NCBI RefSeq assembly: GCF_017876595.1
Contig: NZ_JAGIOG010000001.1
Coordinates: 2,480,001-2,544,000 of the forward strand
DNA length: 64,000 nucleotides
Source of the DNA: Aeromicrobium fastidiosum
Lineage (GTDB): Bacteria > Actinomycetota > Actinomycetes > Propionibacteriales > Nocardioidaceae
Direction of reading: 5' to 3'
Shown: one piece after another, positions 43,599-52,457 of the stretch
How the letters are laid out: the number at the start of each line of letters is the position of its first letter
How positions within the stretch are numbered: the first letter of the stretch is position 1
Notes under the pieces: model-generated
What the model saw: only the letters and a program-made list of their open reading frames with translations
The model's database searches: none
What the model was told of the DNA's origin: nothing
Translations under genes and position numbers: made by a program

Positions 43599-43699
43599 CG
43601 AGTGGCGCATTCTCGCGATTCCGAGACGGCGTGTTGCGCGAGTCTGCGCCACTCGCGACCCCATCTGCGCCACTCGCGCCCACGACTGCGCCACTCGGC
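43599..43699 (+). repeat. hairpin repeat element, family 1 copy D (inside the mutasome operon)
   Basis: CGAGTGGCGCA (43599-43609) pairs with TGCGCCACTCG (43645-43655). The inner CTCGCG (43612-43617) pairs with CGCGAG (43637-43642). The loop is ATTCCGAGACGGCGTGTTG. Two further arm copies, CTGCGCCACTCG, follow at 43665-43676 and 43686-43697. It fills the 123-base gap between imuB and dnaE2, ending ten bases before the dnaE2 ATG. Confidence 0.88.
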
Positions 43700-43708
43700 G
43701 GTCGCCTG

Positions 43709-46700
43709 ATGGGCTGGAACAATCCCGACGTCCCGTGGGCCGAGCTCGAGCGCCGGCTCTCGGGCCGTCCGGCCCCCGACGGGGGCGACGCGCCGGGTTG
43801 GTCGCGCAAGCGCCGCAAGACCGGACCGCGCGAGATCGAGGGCCCCGACGGTCCGGTCGTCCCCTACGCCGAGCTGCACTGCCACACGCACTTCAGCTTC
43901 CTCGACGGGGCCAGCGGACCCGATGCCCTCGTCGAGGAGGCGATCGGGCTGGGGCTCGACGGTCTCGCGATCACCGATCACGACGGCTTCTACGGTGCCC
44001 CCCGGTTCGCCGAGGAAGCGGCCAAGTACCCCGAGCACGACCTGCAAACGGTCTACGGGGCCGAGCTGTCGCTGGGTCTGCGCACTCCGCAGAACGGGGT
44101 GGCCGATCCCGAGGGCAGCCACCTGCTGGTGCTGGCCCGCGGCGTCGAGGGCTACCACCGATTGGCCGCCGCGATCACCGATGCCCAGCTGCGCGGCGAC
44201 GAGAAGGGACGTCCGCTCTACGACCTCGACGAGCTCGCCGACCGGGGCCGCGACCACTGGGTCGTCCTGACCGGGTGCCGCAAGGGCCACGTGCGCCAGG
44301 CGCTCGCCGCGGGCGGACGCCCTGCCGCCGCCGAGGCGCTCGACGTGCTGACTCAGCGCTTCGGCATCGACGGCGTCGGCGTCGAGCTGATCGACCACGG
44401 CTTTCCGGTCGACAGTGCCGCCAACGACGCCCTCGCCGATCTCGCCCGCGACCACGGCCTGGCGACAGTGGCCACCAACAACGTCCACTTCGCGCAGCCT
44501 GCCCAGGGACGGCTCGCGGCCGCGACCGCGGCCGTCCGCGCGCGACGCAGCCTGGCCGACATGGACGGCTGGCTGCCCGCGACGGGCGCGGCGCACCTAC
44601 GGTCGGGGGTCGAGATGCAGCAGCTGTTCCGCCGGTATCCCGGAGCCGTCGCGCGCACCGTCCCCCTGGCGCACGAGCTGGCCTTCGACCTGCGCGCCGC
44701 GACCCCGCAGCTGCCGAAGCGCGGTATCCCCGACGGGCACACGGCCATGAGCTGGCTGCGGGTGCTGGCCGAGAGGGGCATCCAGAAGCGCTACGCCCAC
44801 AACCAGACGGCCGCCCGTGAGCGCATCGAGCGCGAGCTCGCGGTCATCGAGGAGAAGGACTTCCCGGGCTACTTCCTGATCGTCCACGACATCGTGAAGT
44901 TCGCCCGGTCGCAGGGCATCCTGTGCCAGGGTCGCGGCTCGTCGGCCAACTCCGCGCTCTGCTACGCCCTCGAGATCACCGCGATCGACTCGATCTTCTT
45001 CAACCTGCCGTTCGAGCGCTTCCTCGCCACGACCCGCGAGGAGGAGCCCGACATCGACGTCGACTTCGACTCCGACCGTCGCGAGGAGGTCATCCAGTGG
45101 GTCTACGACACCTACGGACGCCGCAACGCCGCGCAGGTCGCCAATGTCATCAGCTACCGTCCGCGCTCGGCGATCCGCGACGCCGCCAAGGCGCTGGGGC
45201 ACTCGGTGGGCCAGCAGGACGCCTGGTCCAAGCAGATCGACGGCTGGGGACCGCTGGGCAGCGAGGACGTCGAGGGCGTCCCGGCACCCGTCACGTCCCT
45301 GGCCCGGCAGATGATGACCGCGCCCCGCCACCTCGGCATCCACTCCGGCGGCATGATCCTGACCGAGCGGCCGATCGGCGAGGTCTGCCCCATCGAGCGC
45401 GGACGCATGGACAAGCGCACGGTCCTGCAGTGGGACAAGGACGCGTGCGAGTTCATGGGCCTGGTCAAGTTCGACCTGCTGGGTCTCGGCATGCTCGGCG
45501 CGCTCGACCACACGATGCGCATCGTGGCCGAGCACCTCGACGAGCACTGGGACCTCGACTCGATGCCCAAGGAGGAGGCAGGCGTCTACGACATGCTGTG
45601 CCGGGCCGACTCGATCGGGGTCTTCCAGGTCGAGAGCCGGGCGCAGATCGGCACGCTGCCCCGGCTGCAGCCGCGGCGGGCGTACGACCTGGCGATCGAG
45701 ATCGCCCTCATCCGTCCCGGGCCCATCCAGGGCGGTGCGGTGCACCCCTACATCCGCCGGGCCATGGGCAAGGAGACCGTCACCTACCCGCACCCCATCC
45801 TGCAGCCGGTGCTCGAGCGCACGCTGGGCGTCCCGCTGTTCCAGGAGCAGTTGATGCAGATGGCCATCGCGATCGGCGACTGCACGGGTGACGAGGCCGA
45901 TCTGCTGCGGCGCGCCATGGGGTCCAAGCGAGGCATCGAGCGCATCGAGTCGCTGGAGGACAAGCTCTTCGCCGGCATGGCGAGCCACGGCCTGACGCCC
46001 GAGGAGTCCGACGAGATCTATCTCAAGATCAGGTCGTTCGCCAACTTCGGCTTCGCCGAGAGCCATGCCCTGAGCTTCTCGCTGCTGGTCTACGCCAGCT
46101 CGTGGCTCAAGCTGCACTACCCGGGTGCCTTCCTGGCGGCGCTGCTGCGCAACCAGCCGATGGGGTTCTACTCACCCCAGTCGCTCACGACCGACGCGCG
46201 CCGGCACGGTGTGGAGGTCCTGCGTCCCGACATCGTCGTCTCGGGGGCGCAGGTCGATCTCGAGGCCCTCGACGGTCGTGGGGGACCGACCGGACGCGAT
46301 GCGTGCCTCGACCGTGCGCAGCCCCCCGTGCCGCGATTCGTCCGCGGCACCCCCGACCCGACGCCGGAGCACCGGCGCGACGGACGGTTCGCGGTGCGGC
46401 TCGGCCTCGACGAGGTGCAGGGCATCGGCAAGGACGTCGCGCAGCGCATCGTCGACGTCCGTGCCGAACGGCCCTTCGCCGACATGTCCGACGTGGCGCG
46501 ACGCACCGGTCTGTCGGTCGCCCAGATGGAGTCGCTGGCCACAGCGGGAGCCTTCGATGCCTTCGGGGTCACGCGGCGTCAGGCACTCTGGAACGCGGGT
46601 TACGTCGAGAGCGCCGACCAGCTGGACGGCACGGCGGTCGTCGCCCCTCCGCCGATGCTGCCGGGCATGAGCGACGTCGAGATCACGATGGCCGATCTCT

Positions 46701-47110
46701 GGGCGACCCGCATCTCGCCCGAGACCCACCCCATCGAGCACCTGCGACCCCTGCTGATCAGCGAGGGCATCCTCTCGGTGTCGGACATCGCGACCGCCGA
46801 GGCCCGCCGGCGGGTCAAGGTCGCCGGGCTCATCACGCACCGCCAGCGCCCCGCGACGGCGTCGGGCATCACGTTCCTCAACCTCGAGGACGAGACCGGC
46901 ATGGTCAACGTCGTGTGCTCGCAGGCGCTCTGGACCCGCTACCGCGTCGTGGCCCGCAGCTCCGCGGGCATGGTCATCCGCGGCATCCTCGAGCGCAGCC
47001 CCGAGGGGGTCGTCAACCTCGTGGCCGACAAGCTCATGCGCATCGAGGAGGTCTACCCGCAGGCCGCGCGGGCCATCCCGCCCAAGCACCGGGGCCGCGA
47101 CTTCCAGTGA
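43709..47110 (+). CDS. dnaE2: error-prone DNA polymerase III alpha subunit DnaE2
   Basis: A 1133-residue C-family polymerase. Order: PHP domain (YAELHCHTHFSFLDGASGPDAL…AITDHDGFYG), palm with the catalytic motif EEPDIDVDFDSDRREEVIQWVYD, fingers (HLGIHSGGMILTERPIGEVCPIERG, GPIQGGAVHPYIRRAMGKE), a helix-hairpin region and an OB fold (VKVAGLITHRQRPATASGITFLNLEDETGMVNVV). It performs mutagenic lesion bypass during SOS. The ATG at 43709 is preferred over a GTG at 43631 that lies inside the repeat. No promoter is evident between imuB and dnaE2, so it probably shares the LexA-controlled promoter. Confidence 0.95.
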   Translation: MGWNNPDVPWAELERRLSGRPAPDGGDAPGWSRKRRKTGPREIEGPDGPVVPYAELHCHTHFSFLDGASGPDALVEEAIGLGLDGLAITDHDGFYGAPRFAEEAAKYPEHDLQTVYGAELSLGLRTPQNGVADPEGSHLLVLARGVEGYHRLAAAITDAQLRGDEKGRPLYDLDELADRGRDHWVVLTGCRKGHVRQALAAGGRPAAAEALDVLTQRFGIDGVGVELIDHGFPVDSAANDALADLARDHGLATVATNNVHFAQPAQGRLAAATAAVRARRSLADMDGWLPATGAAHLRSGVEMQQLFRRYPGAVARTVPLAHELAFDLRAATPQLPKRGIPDGHTAMSWLRVLAERGIQKRYAHNQTAARERIERELAVIEEKDFPGYFLIVHDIVKFARSQGILCQGRGSSANSALCYALEITAIDSIFFNLPFERFLATTREEEPDIDVDFDSDRREEVIQWVYDTYGRRNAAQVANVISYRPRSAIRDAAKALGHSVGQQDAWSKQIDGWGPLGSEDVEGVPAPVTSLARQMMTAPRHLGIHSGGMILTERPIGEVCPIERGRMDKRTVLQWDKDACEFMGLVKFDLLGLGMLGALDHTMRIVAEHLDEHWDLDSMPKEEAGVYDMLCRADSIGVFQVESRAQIGTLPRLQPRRAYDLAIEIALIRPGPIQGGAVHPYIRRAMGKETVTYPHPILQPVLERTLGVPLFQEQLMQMAIAIGDCTGDEADLLRRAMGSKRGIERIESLEDKLFAGMASHGLTPEESDEIYLKIRSFANFGFAESHALSFSLLVYASSWLKLHYPGAFLAALLRNQPMGFYSPQSLTTDARRHGVEVLRPDIVVSGAQVDLEALDGRGGPTGRDACLDRAQPPVPRFVRGTPDPTPEHRRDGRFAVRLGLDEVQGIGKDVAQRIVDVRAERPFADMSDVARRTGLSVAQMESLATAGAFDAFGVTRRQALWNAGYVESADQLDGTAVVAPPPMLPGMSDVEITMADLWATRISPETHPIEHLRPLLISEGILSVSDIATAEARRRVKVAGLITHRQRPATASGITFLNLEDETGMVNVVCSQALWTRYRVVARSSAGMVIRGILERSPEGVVNLVADKLMRIEEVYPQAARAIPPKHRGRDFQ

Positions 47111-47124
47111 GTCGTCCCGACCAG

Positions 47125-47153
47125 ATGACGGATGATCTGGATGTTGCTAGCGT
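47125..47153 (+). promoter_or_regulatory. promoter candidate of the T7SS-like locus
   Basis: ATGACG (47125-47130) and TAGCGT (47148-47153) are 17 bases apart. The second is preceded by TTGC, an extended -10 style common in actinobacteria. The predicted leader before the GTG at 47189 is about 28 bases and includes a G-rich ribosome site. Confidence 0.45.
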
Positions 47154-47188
47154 GCTCTCAGATTGTTCGTGAGCGCCGGGGGGCAGAC

Positions 47189-47479
47189 GTGGCAGATCTC
47201 TACATCGACATGGATGGGCTGGCCCGCACGCGGGACGACATCGACCGCATCGGCGACCTGATGAAGGACCCGGTGGGCCGGATGTCCGACAAGGCAGGTG
47301 CTGCCACCAGCATCGAAGAGCTCCGGTCGAAGTTGCAGGCCTTCGGCGACGAGTGGGACTACGGCATCGGCCGCCTGGAGAAGTACGCCAAGGGCGTCAG
47401 CGAGTCGCTCGAGCACATCCGCAAGACGTTCGCCGACCTCGACCAGCAGCTGGCGGACGTGCTCAAGGACCAGAAGTGA
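47189..47479 (+). CDS. small helical protein resembling WXG100/EspC-type type VII secretion targets
   Basis: A 96-residue, cysteine-free helical-hairpin protein. The first helix is DLYIDMDGLARTRDDIDRIGDLMKD. A turn region holds FGDEWDYGIGRLEKYAKGV, with a W in the place where EspC/WXG100 proteins have theirs. A second amphipathic helix ends LDQQLADVLKD. The GTG at 47189 is chosen for the G-rich site upstream. It overlaps the next gene by GTGA. Such small proteins usually dimerise with, or escort, larger substrates of ESX systems; no secretion ATPase is in the window. Family call is moderately sure. Confidence 0.7.
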   Translation: MADLYIDMDGLARTRDDIDRIGDLMKDPVGRMSDKAGAATSIEELRSKLQAFGDEWDYGIGRLEKYAKGVSESLEHIRKTFADLDQQLADVLKDQK

Positions 47480-48603
47480 ACGCCGTCCGCGACTACCCGC
47501 ACCTCGGGTTCGACCCGGTGGGTAGCGACGAACGCACGAGCGACGAGATCAGTCGCGATCTGCGGGCCACCGTCAACCGCCTCGCCGAGGTCGACGACGT
47601 GCTCAGGGGCTCGGGCCAGCAGGACTGGCAAGGACGAACGGCCGACGCGTTCCGCGCATCGGTCGACGAAGAGCTGCGCCCCCGCGTGCACGACGCCCAC
47701 CTCAGCTTCGCCACCGCGAGCCGAGCATTCGACGGGTTCGCCGCACAGCTCCCGGGCTGGCGCCGCCAGGCAGATGCGCTGGAGGTCGAAGCCGAGGCGG
47801 CCACGAAACGGGTCGAAGCCGCAACCACGAAGCTCGACGGCCTCACGAAGCCAGAAGACGACGCCGACTCGGCAGCCAAGAGCTCCTACGACGACGATCT
47901 CGCCGCGGCCAAGACCTCGATGAGCTCGTCGCGGGCCGAGCTGGCTGACATCTTGCGCCGGGCCAACGCCTTGCGCACCGACGTCGAAGAGGTCGCCCGT
48001 GGTGTGGCGAGGGCCTTCAGCACCGCGATGGACCTCGCTCCCGACGAGCCCGGTCTGTGGGGCAAAGCGAAGGACCTCGCGTCGGACGTGGGTGACAGGC
48101 TCAGCGAGGCCTTCGACTGGTTCATGGAGAACGTCGCCCCGGTTCTCCAGAAGCTCGCCAAGATCGTGGGTGCGGTCGCCACGATCCTGTCCATCGTGTG
48201 CTTCGTCGTGGGATTCGTCTTTCCGCCCGCAGCCGCCCTCGGGGCCACGCTTGCGACGGTGGCCAAGGTCGCAAGCCTCGTCGACATCGGCATCCAGGCG
48301 CTGCGCGTCGTGCACGGAGAGCCCGGCGCGCTCCAAGGTCTTGTCCTCCAGGGCGCCAGCATGGCCGCCGGCTTCGGACTCGCGCGAGCCATCGGGCCGG
48401 TGGCGATGGAGGCTCCGCAGATCCTGCGCAACGGCCTCCTGATGCCTCAGATGGCCGGAGTGAGCGGGTCCATGGGCAGCATGGTGGCGACGCAGGCGAT
48501 CAAGATCAACCCCGACTTCTTCTCGTCCCTAACCTACTGGGGCTTGACGAGCTTCAAGGACCTCAGCGGGTCGTTCGACACCATCCGCGAGGAGACGAGG
48601 TGA
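47476..48603 (+). CDS. putative T7SS-secreted protein with WXG-like N-terminal domain and hydrophobic C-terminal part
   Basis: A 375-residue protein. The N-terminal 175 residues are helical with the WXG motif W51-G53 in QQDWQGRTADAFRASVDE and a long coiled segment, the layout of the T7SS_signal domain at the head of actinobacterial polymorphic toxins. About residues 230-256 are strongly hydrophobic (GAVATILSIVCFVVGFVFPP), and a second hydrophobic stretch lies near 295-315. The last 60 residues (NGLLMPQMAGVSG…FKDLSGSFDTIREETR) match no toxin I know. It is either a pore-forming or membrane-inserted substrate, or a stub lacking its toxin. Coupled to both neighbours by GTGA. Confidence 0.65.
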   Translation: MNAVRDYPHLGFDPVGSDERTSDEISRDLRATVNRLAEVDDVLRGSGQQDWQGRTADAFRASVDEELRPRVHDAHLSFATASRAFDGFAAQLPGWRRQADALEVEAEAATKRVEAATTKLDGLTKPEDDADSAAKSSYDDDLAAAKTSMSSSRAELADILRRANALRTDVEEVARGVARAFSTAMDLAPDEPGLWGKAKDLASDVGDRLSEAFDWFMENVAPVLQKLAKIVGAVATILSIVCFVVGFVFPPAAALGATLATVAKVASLVDIGIQALRVVHGEPGALQGLVLQGASMAAGFGLARAIGPVAMEAPQILRNGLLMPQMAGVSGSMGSMVATQAIKINPDFFSSLTYWGLTSFKDLSGSFDTIREETR

Positions 48604-49373
48604 CGGCCGCCGCAGACACGCCCGCCATGGCCACGGGACTGCCGCCGGGATGGATCGAGCTGGCTGCTTTTCCCGACGAGCGCACCCTGCTCGGATTCCT
48701 GGACACGCAGATCGACGCCGACGGCGATCTGTTCACGGCCGAGAACCGAGCGATGTTCGTGCAGGGTTGTCTGCTGGGATACCGGACAGTGCGCGACCAG
48801 GGGTGGCTGCATCTGGGCGCCGTCGCCACCTGGCTGCCGGGCGACGACGGTGAGCTGCGGACGACCGTGTGGACCATCGGGGTCGGACTCCTGCCGGTCC
48901 CGTCGTTCGGCGACGTCAACCCCGTCGGCGTCGCCGAGCGGGTGCTGGGCAGTCGCGGTGACGTGGGGCAGATCGAGCCCTTCGAGCTCGTCGACGGCCG
49001 CGAGGGCATCGTCATCGGTGCCACCACGTCGGTGGACGTCTCCGATCTCGACTTCGACCCCGTCGAGCTCATGCCGCACCTGCGCCCCGACGAGCTCGGC
49101 GTCTACATCGTGGTGCTGCCCATGAAGGACCTGCCGACGCACCTGGGTGTCACTGTCGGCATCGCACCGAACGTCGCGGAGCGGACGCCGATGTCCGTGG
49201 TCGCGTCGCAGATGGCCACCAGTCTGCAGAGACTCGACGGTGCCGACGAGCTGCCTGCCGACCTCGTTTTGGTCGACACGACGCGTACTGTTCGTCCCGA
49301 AGGCTTCATGCCCGGAACCGCCGACAAGTCCGACCACGGGAAGGCCGACGACGTTGTCACTGCTGATCTCTGA
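48600..49373 (+). CDS. uncharacterised protein of the T7SS-like locus
   Basis: A 257-residue soluble protein, GTG start in the overlap GTGA. It begins TAADTPAMATGLPPGWIELAAFPDERTLLGFLDTQ and has a mixed alpha/beta core (LHLGAVATWLPGDDGELRTTVWTIGVGLLP, GIVIGATTSVDVSDLDFDPVELMP). No signal peptide or membrane segment. Position directly after a putative secreted substrate suggests an immunity or chaperone role, but nothing in the sequence proves it. I do not recognise the family. Confidence 0.6.
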   Translation: MTAAADTPAMATGLPPGWIELAAFPDERTLLGFLDTQIDADGDLFTAENRAMFVQGCLLGYRTVRDQGWLHLGAVATWLPGDDGELRTTVWTIGVGLLPVPSFGDVNPVGVAERVLGSRGDVGQIEPFELVDGREGIVIGATTSVDVSDLDFDPVELMPHLRPDELGVYIVVLPMKDLPTHLGVTVGIAPNVAERTPMSVVASQMATSLQRLDGADELPADLVLVDTTRTVRPEGFMPGTADKSDHGKADDVVTADL

Positions 49374-49974
49374 CGAGGCGCTTGCGCTGATCGAGGCGGC
49401 CGGGTCCGACCCCGCGGAACGGTTCCATCACCGCAGGGCGGCCGCTCGCCTCGACGACGAGTTCGGGAGTCCCCGCCGGTTCGGGCTCGGCCTCGGGAGC
49501 CTTGTCGGCATCGTCGTGGCCGGGTTCGTGCTGGGCCTCGGTGTCGAGTCGATCGGTGACGACGGCGCGCTGGCCCTGCTGGGCCTCGCGGCTGGTCTGG
49601 CGATCGGTGCGCCGAGCGTCTGGCTGGGGATCATGGTGGTCCGGGCGGGTGATCGGGTCCGTCGCGCCTACGCGCGGTGGGTGGCCGACGACGCGTTCGG
49701 CTCGCCCGGCCGCGGCTCGATGGTGACGCGGCTGTTCTCGGGTCGCAACATCGTGCGATCCGCTCTTGCGGCCTTCGCGCTGATCGTCGCTGTCTTCGCG
49801 TGGTCGTGCTTCGGCCTCGCTCTGGCCCCGTCCGACCTCGCCGACCTCCGGCTCGCGTTCGCGACGATGAGCCTGATCTGGGCCGTGGCCTTCACTGCGT
49901 CTGCCTATTTCTTGGTCGCGGGCGAGGTGCGCATGGGCTGGGCCCACTCGCAGTCGGTCATCCGGGGACTGTGA
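49354..49974 (+). CDS. four-helix membrane protein of the T7SS-like locus
   Basis: A 206-residue protein with four membrane segments: GLGSLVGIVVAGFVLGLGV, ALALLGLAAGLAIGAPSVWLG, SALAAFALIVAVFAWSCFG and AFATMSLIWAVAFTASAYFLVAG. The TTG at 49354 gives the N-terminus LSLLISDEALALIEAAG and overlaps the upstream gene by 20 bases; no better start is in frame. The 3' end faces the ligase gene with only 25 bases between. Function unknown; membrane immunity protein for the substrate is one possibility. Confidence 0.6.
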   Translation: MSLLISDEALALIEAAGSDPAERFHHRRAAARLDDEFGSPRRFGLGLGSLVGIVVAGFVLGLGVESIGDDGALALLGLAAGLAIGAPSVWLGIMVVRAGDRVRRAYARWVADDAFGSPGRGSMVTRLFSGRNIVRSALAAFALIVAVFAWSCFGLALAPSDLADLRLAFATMSLIWAVAFTASAYFLVAGEVRMGWAHSQSVIRGL

Positions 49975-49999
49975 GCTCTGCCCGTGCCCGTGCCCGACC

Positions 50000-51505
50000 T
50001 CAGGCCAGGTGGGTCCTGACGTCGGCCAGGGTGTCGGCCTCGGCAGCGGTCTTGTCGTCGCGGTAGCGGACGACGCGGGCGAAGCGCAGCGCGACGCCGC
50101 CCGGATAACGGGTCGAGCGCTGCACGCCGTCGAAGGCGATCTCGACGACCTGCTCGGGACGCACCGTCACGACGTGGCCGTCGTCGGATGTCTGCAGCTC
50201 GCGGAACCGTTCGGTCTGCCACCGCAGGATCTCGTCGGTCATGCCCTTGAACGTCTTGCCCAGCATCACCAGCTCGCCCGAGTCGGCGTCGCGTGCGCCG
50301 AGGTGGATGTTCGACAGCCACTCGCTGCGGCGACCCGAGCCGCGCTCGACCGCCAGCACGACGAGGTCGAGCGTGTGGACGGGCTTGACCTTGACCCACG
50401 TCGCGCCGCGGCGACCGGCCGCGTAGGGCGCGGCGAGGCTCTTGACGACGACACCCTCGTGGCCGCGCTCGAGCACCTGCGTCGCAAAGGACTCGGCCTC
50501 GACGGGCTCGGACGTGATCAGACGGGGCACGAGGTTGTCGGCCGGGACCAGCGCCTCCAGCATCTCCAGCCGCACGTGCGTCGGCTCGTCGACCAGGTCA
50601 CGCCCGTCGACGTGGAGCACGTCGAAGAACGACGGGGTGAGGTGGACGCCGGTCGACGACGCTGCACGGGAGGCCGTCTCCTGGAAGGGCCTCGGCCGGC
50701 CGTCAGGCCCCAGCGCCAGCACCTCGCCGTCGAGAACGACGTCGTGGCAGGGAAGTGCCCTCGCAACGGCGACGACCTCGGGGTGCCTGGCGGTGACGTC
50801 GTCGAGCGACCTGGTCACCACCAGGACGTCGTCGCCGCTGCGGTGCACCTGGATGCGGACGCCGTCGAGCTTGGTGTCGATCGCGACGGTGCCCCCACCG
50901 GCCTTGGCCATCGCCTCGGCGACCGTGCTCGCGGACGACGCCAGCATCGGGAGCACGGGCCGTCCGACCTGCAGCACGAACTCCGCGAGGGCATCGGGGT
51001 CGCCGGTGAGAGCCGCAGCCGCCACGTCGACCGTGGACCCCGCCATCATCGCGGCTCGTCGCACCGCGGCGACCGGCACGCCGCCCACGACAGCCAGGGC
51101 CTCCTGCACCAGCGAGTCGAGCGCCCCCTGGCGCACCTCGCCCGTGACGAGCCCCTTCAGCCACTGCTGCTCGTCGGACGTCGCCCGCCCGAACAGCTCG
51201 GCCGTGGCATCGGCACGGGCGCGCTGCGAGCCGGTGCCGGACAGTGCGGCGATCTGCTCGAACGTGTGGTGCACCTCGGACACCGTCAGGCTCGCCTCGT
51301 CGGCGGGGGAGGGCAGGTGCTGCAACGACCGCCAGCCCAGCCCGGTGCGCCGCTGGCGCAGGCTGCCGGCGAGGTACGAGGTGACCGTCGTGACGTCTTC
51401 AGGGTCCTGGCCGCGCAGCAGCTGGGCGAGCAGCTCGACCTTGGCGAGACGCGAACGGGTCGCGGCGACCGCCCGGGAGGTGGCGACGACGTCGGCGAGG
51501 AGCAT
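50000..51505 (-). CDS. lig: ATP-dependent DNA ligase
   Basis: A 501-residue ligase. The N-terminal DNA-binding domain starts MLLADVVATSRAVAATRSRLAKVELLAQLLRG. The adenylation domain has the lysine of motif I, K212 in AIDTKLDGVRIQVH, then VVLDGEVLAL, FFDVLHVDG and GHEGVVVKSLAAPYAAGRRGATWVKVKP. The OB domain ends with VALRFARVVRYRDDK. It resembles the mycobacterial LigB type, an accessory repair ligase besides NAD-dependent LigA. Longer readings upstream of 51505 are Gly/Arg-rich and unlikely. It converges with the T7SS-like locus. Confidence 0.92.
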   Translation of the reverse strand: MLLADVVATSRAVAATRSRLAKVELLAQLLRGQDPEDVTTVTSYLAGSLRQRRTGLGWRSLQHLPSPADEASLTVSEVHHTFEQIAALSGTGSQRARADATAELFGRATSDEQQWLKGLVTGEVRQGALDSLVQEALAVVGGVPVAAVRRAAMMAGSTVDVAAAALTGDPDALAEFVLQVGRPVLPMLASSASTVAEAMAKAGGGTVAIDTKLDGVRIQVHRSGDDVLVVTRSLDDVTARHPEVVAVARALPCHDVVLDGEVLALGPDGRPRPFQETASRAASSTGVHLTPSFFDVLHVDGRDLVDEPTHVRLEMLEALVPADNLVPRLITSEPVEAESFATQVLERGHEGVVVKSLAAPYAAGRRGATWVKVKPVHTLDLVVLAVERGSGRRSEWLSNIHLGARDADSGELVMLGKTFKGMTDEILRWQTERFRELQTSDDGHVVTVRPEQVVEIAFDGVQRSTRYPGGVALRFARVVRYRDDKTAAEADTLADVRTHLA

Positions 51506-51695
51506 CTGCCCATCATCGCCGCCGCCACCGACACCCGCACGGCGTTCACGCAGCGACCCGGGTGGCGGTGACCTGGTCGCCCGTCCCGGCACGTGATGGC
51601 CGACGGACGCACCGACCGAACCGACGTCGTGCGACTGGCTCACCGCCCGCTGCACCGATGGGCGACCACGTCACCGCTTCAGGACGACCTTAGTG

Positions 51696-51750
51696 TTGAC
51701 ATGACTTTAAGGTGGGGTTACAGTCGACTTAGAGTCAGACCTACTTTAAG
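51696..51750 (+). promoter_or_regulatory. promoter and repeated ACTTTAAG motifs upstream of nrtR
   Basis: TTGACA (51696-51701) and TACAGT (51719-51724) with 17-base spacing form one of the best promoters in the window. ACTTTAAG occurs at 51704-51711 (in the spacer) and 51743-51750 (leader), with the related ACTTAGAG at 51727-51734. This placement suits NrtR autoregulation of the nad operon. Assignment to NrtR is inference. The rest of 51506-51695 shows nothing clear. Confidence 0.6.
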
Positions 51751-51767
51751 TCCGCGGAAGGTGCCCC

Positions 51768-52457
51768 ATGACGGTCTCGTCGATCGACCAGCGGGTGTCC
51801 CTCGCCGTTTCGACCGTGATCTTCGCGCTGCGCCCGCACCCCGAGTCGGGCCTGATGACGCTGTGGCTGCCCCTCGTGCGCCGCATCCGCGAGCCCTACG
51901 AAGGCATGTGGGCCCTGCCGGGCGGCCCTCTCGAGGCCGACGAAGACCTCGTCGCCAGCGCGCAGCACACCCTCGAGCGCACGACCGGCCTGGCGCCGCA
52001 CTACCTCGAGCAGCTCTACGCCTTCGGGCGCGTCGACCGCTCACCCGACGACCGCGTCGTCTCGATCGTGTACTGGGCCCTGGTGCGCCAAGAAGAGGTC
52101 GCGCGCGCCGTCGACGGCGAGAACGTCGAGTGGTTCGTCGCCGACGATCTGCCTCAGCTGGCGTTCGACCACGCCCAGATCGTCGACTACGCCCTCGCCC
52201 GCCTGCGGGCCAAGATCACGTACACGCCGATCGCCCACGCGTTCCTGCCGCCGGAGTTCACGCTCGCCGACCTGCGCGCCGTCCACGAGGCCGTGCTGCG
52301 CACGACGCTCGACCCCGCCAACTTCCGCCGTCAGGCACTCGGCACCAAGACGCTCGTCCCCACCGGCACGTGCCTGCAGGGCACGAGCCACCGTCCACCC
52401 GCGCTGTTCCGTTTCGAGGCCGGCGCGCCCTCTCCCGCCCCCGAGGAGCACCGATGA
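51768..52457 (+). CDS. nrtR: NrtR, Nudix-related transcriptional regulator of NAD biosynthesis
   Basis: A 229-residue protein. Residues 1-145 form a Nudix-like domain, but the catalytic REUXEE stretch is replaced (GGPLEADEDLVASAQHTLERTTGL), so it is a sensor, not a hydrolase. The rest is a winged helix (FLPPEFTLADLRAVHEAVLRTTLDPANFRRQAL). NrtR proteins bind ADP-ribose or related metabolites and control NAD genes. GGAAGG lies upstream of the ATG. Overlaps nadA (ATGA). Confidence 0.9.
   Translation: MTVSSIDQRVSLAVSTVIFALRPHPESGLMTLWLPLVRRIREPYEGMWALPGGPLEADEDLVASAQHTLERTTGLAPHYLEQLYAFGRVDRSPDDRVVSIVYWALVRQEEVARAVDGENVEWFVADDLPQLAFDHAQIVDYALARLRAKITYTPIAHAFLPPEFTLADLRAVHEAVLRTTLDPANFRRQALGTKTLVPTGTCLQGTSHRPPALFRFEAGAPSPAPEEHR

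Noticed and set aside
43631..43708. Upstream GTG start for dnaE2
   Set aside because: It would translate the palindromic repeat; the conserved MGWNNP start is at 43709.
51593..52453. Long N-terminal extension of nadA in frame with it from 51593
   Set aside because: It overlaps nrtR in another frame and is Arg/Pro-rich. The ATG at 52454 overlaps the nrtR stop as in other couplings here.
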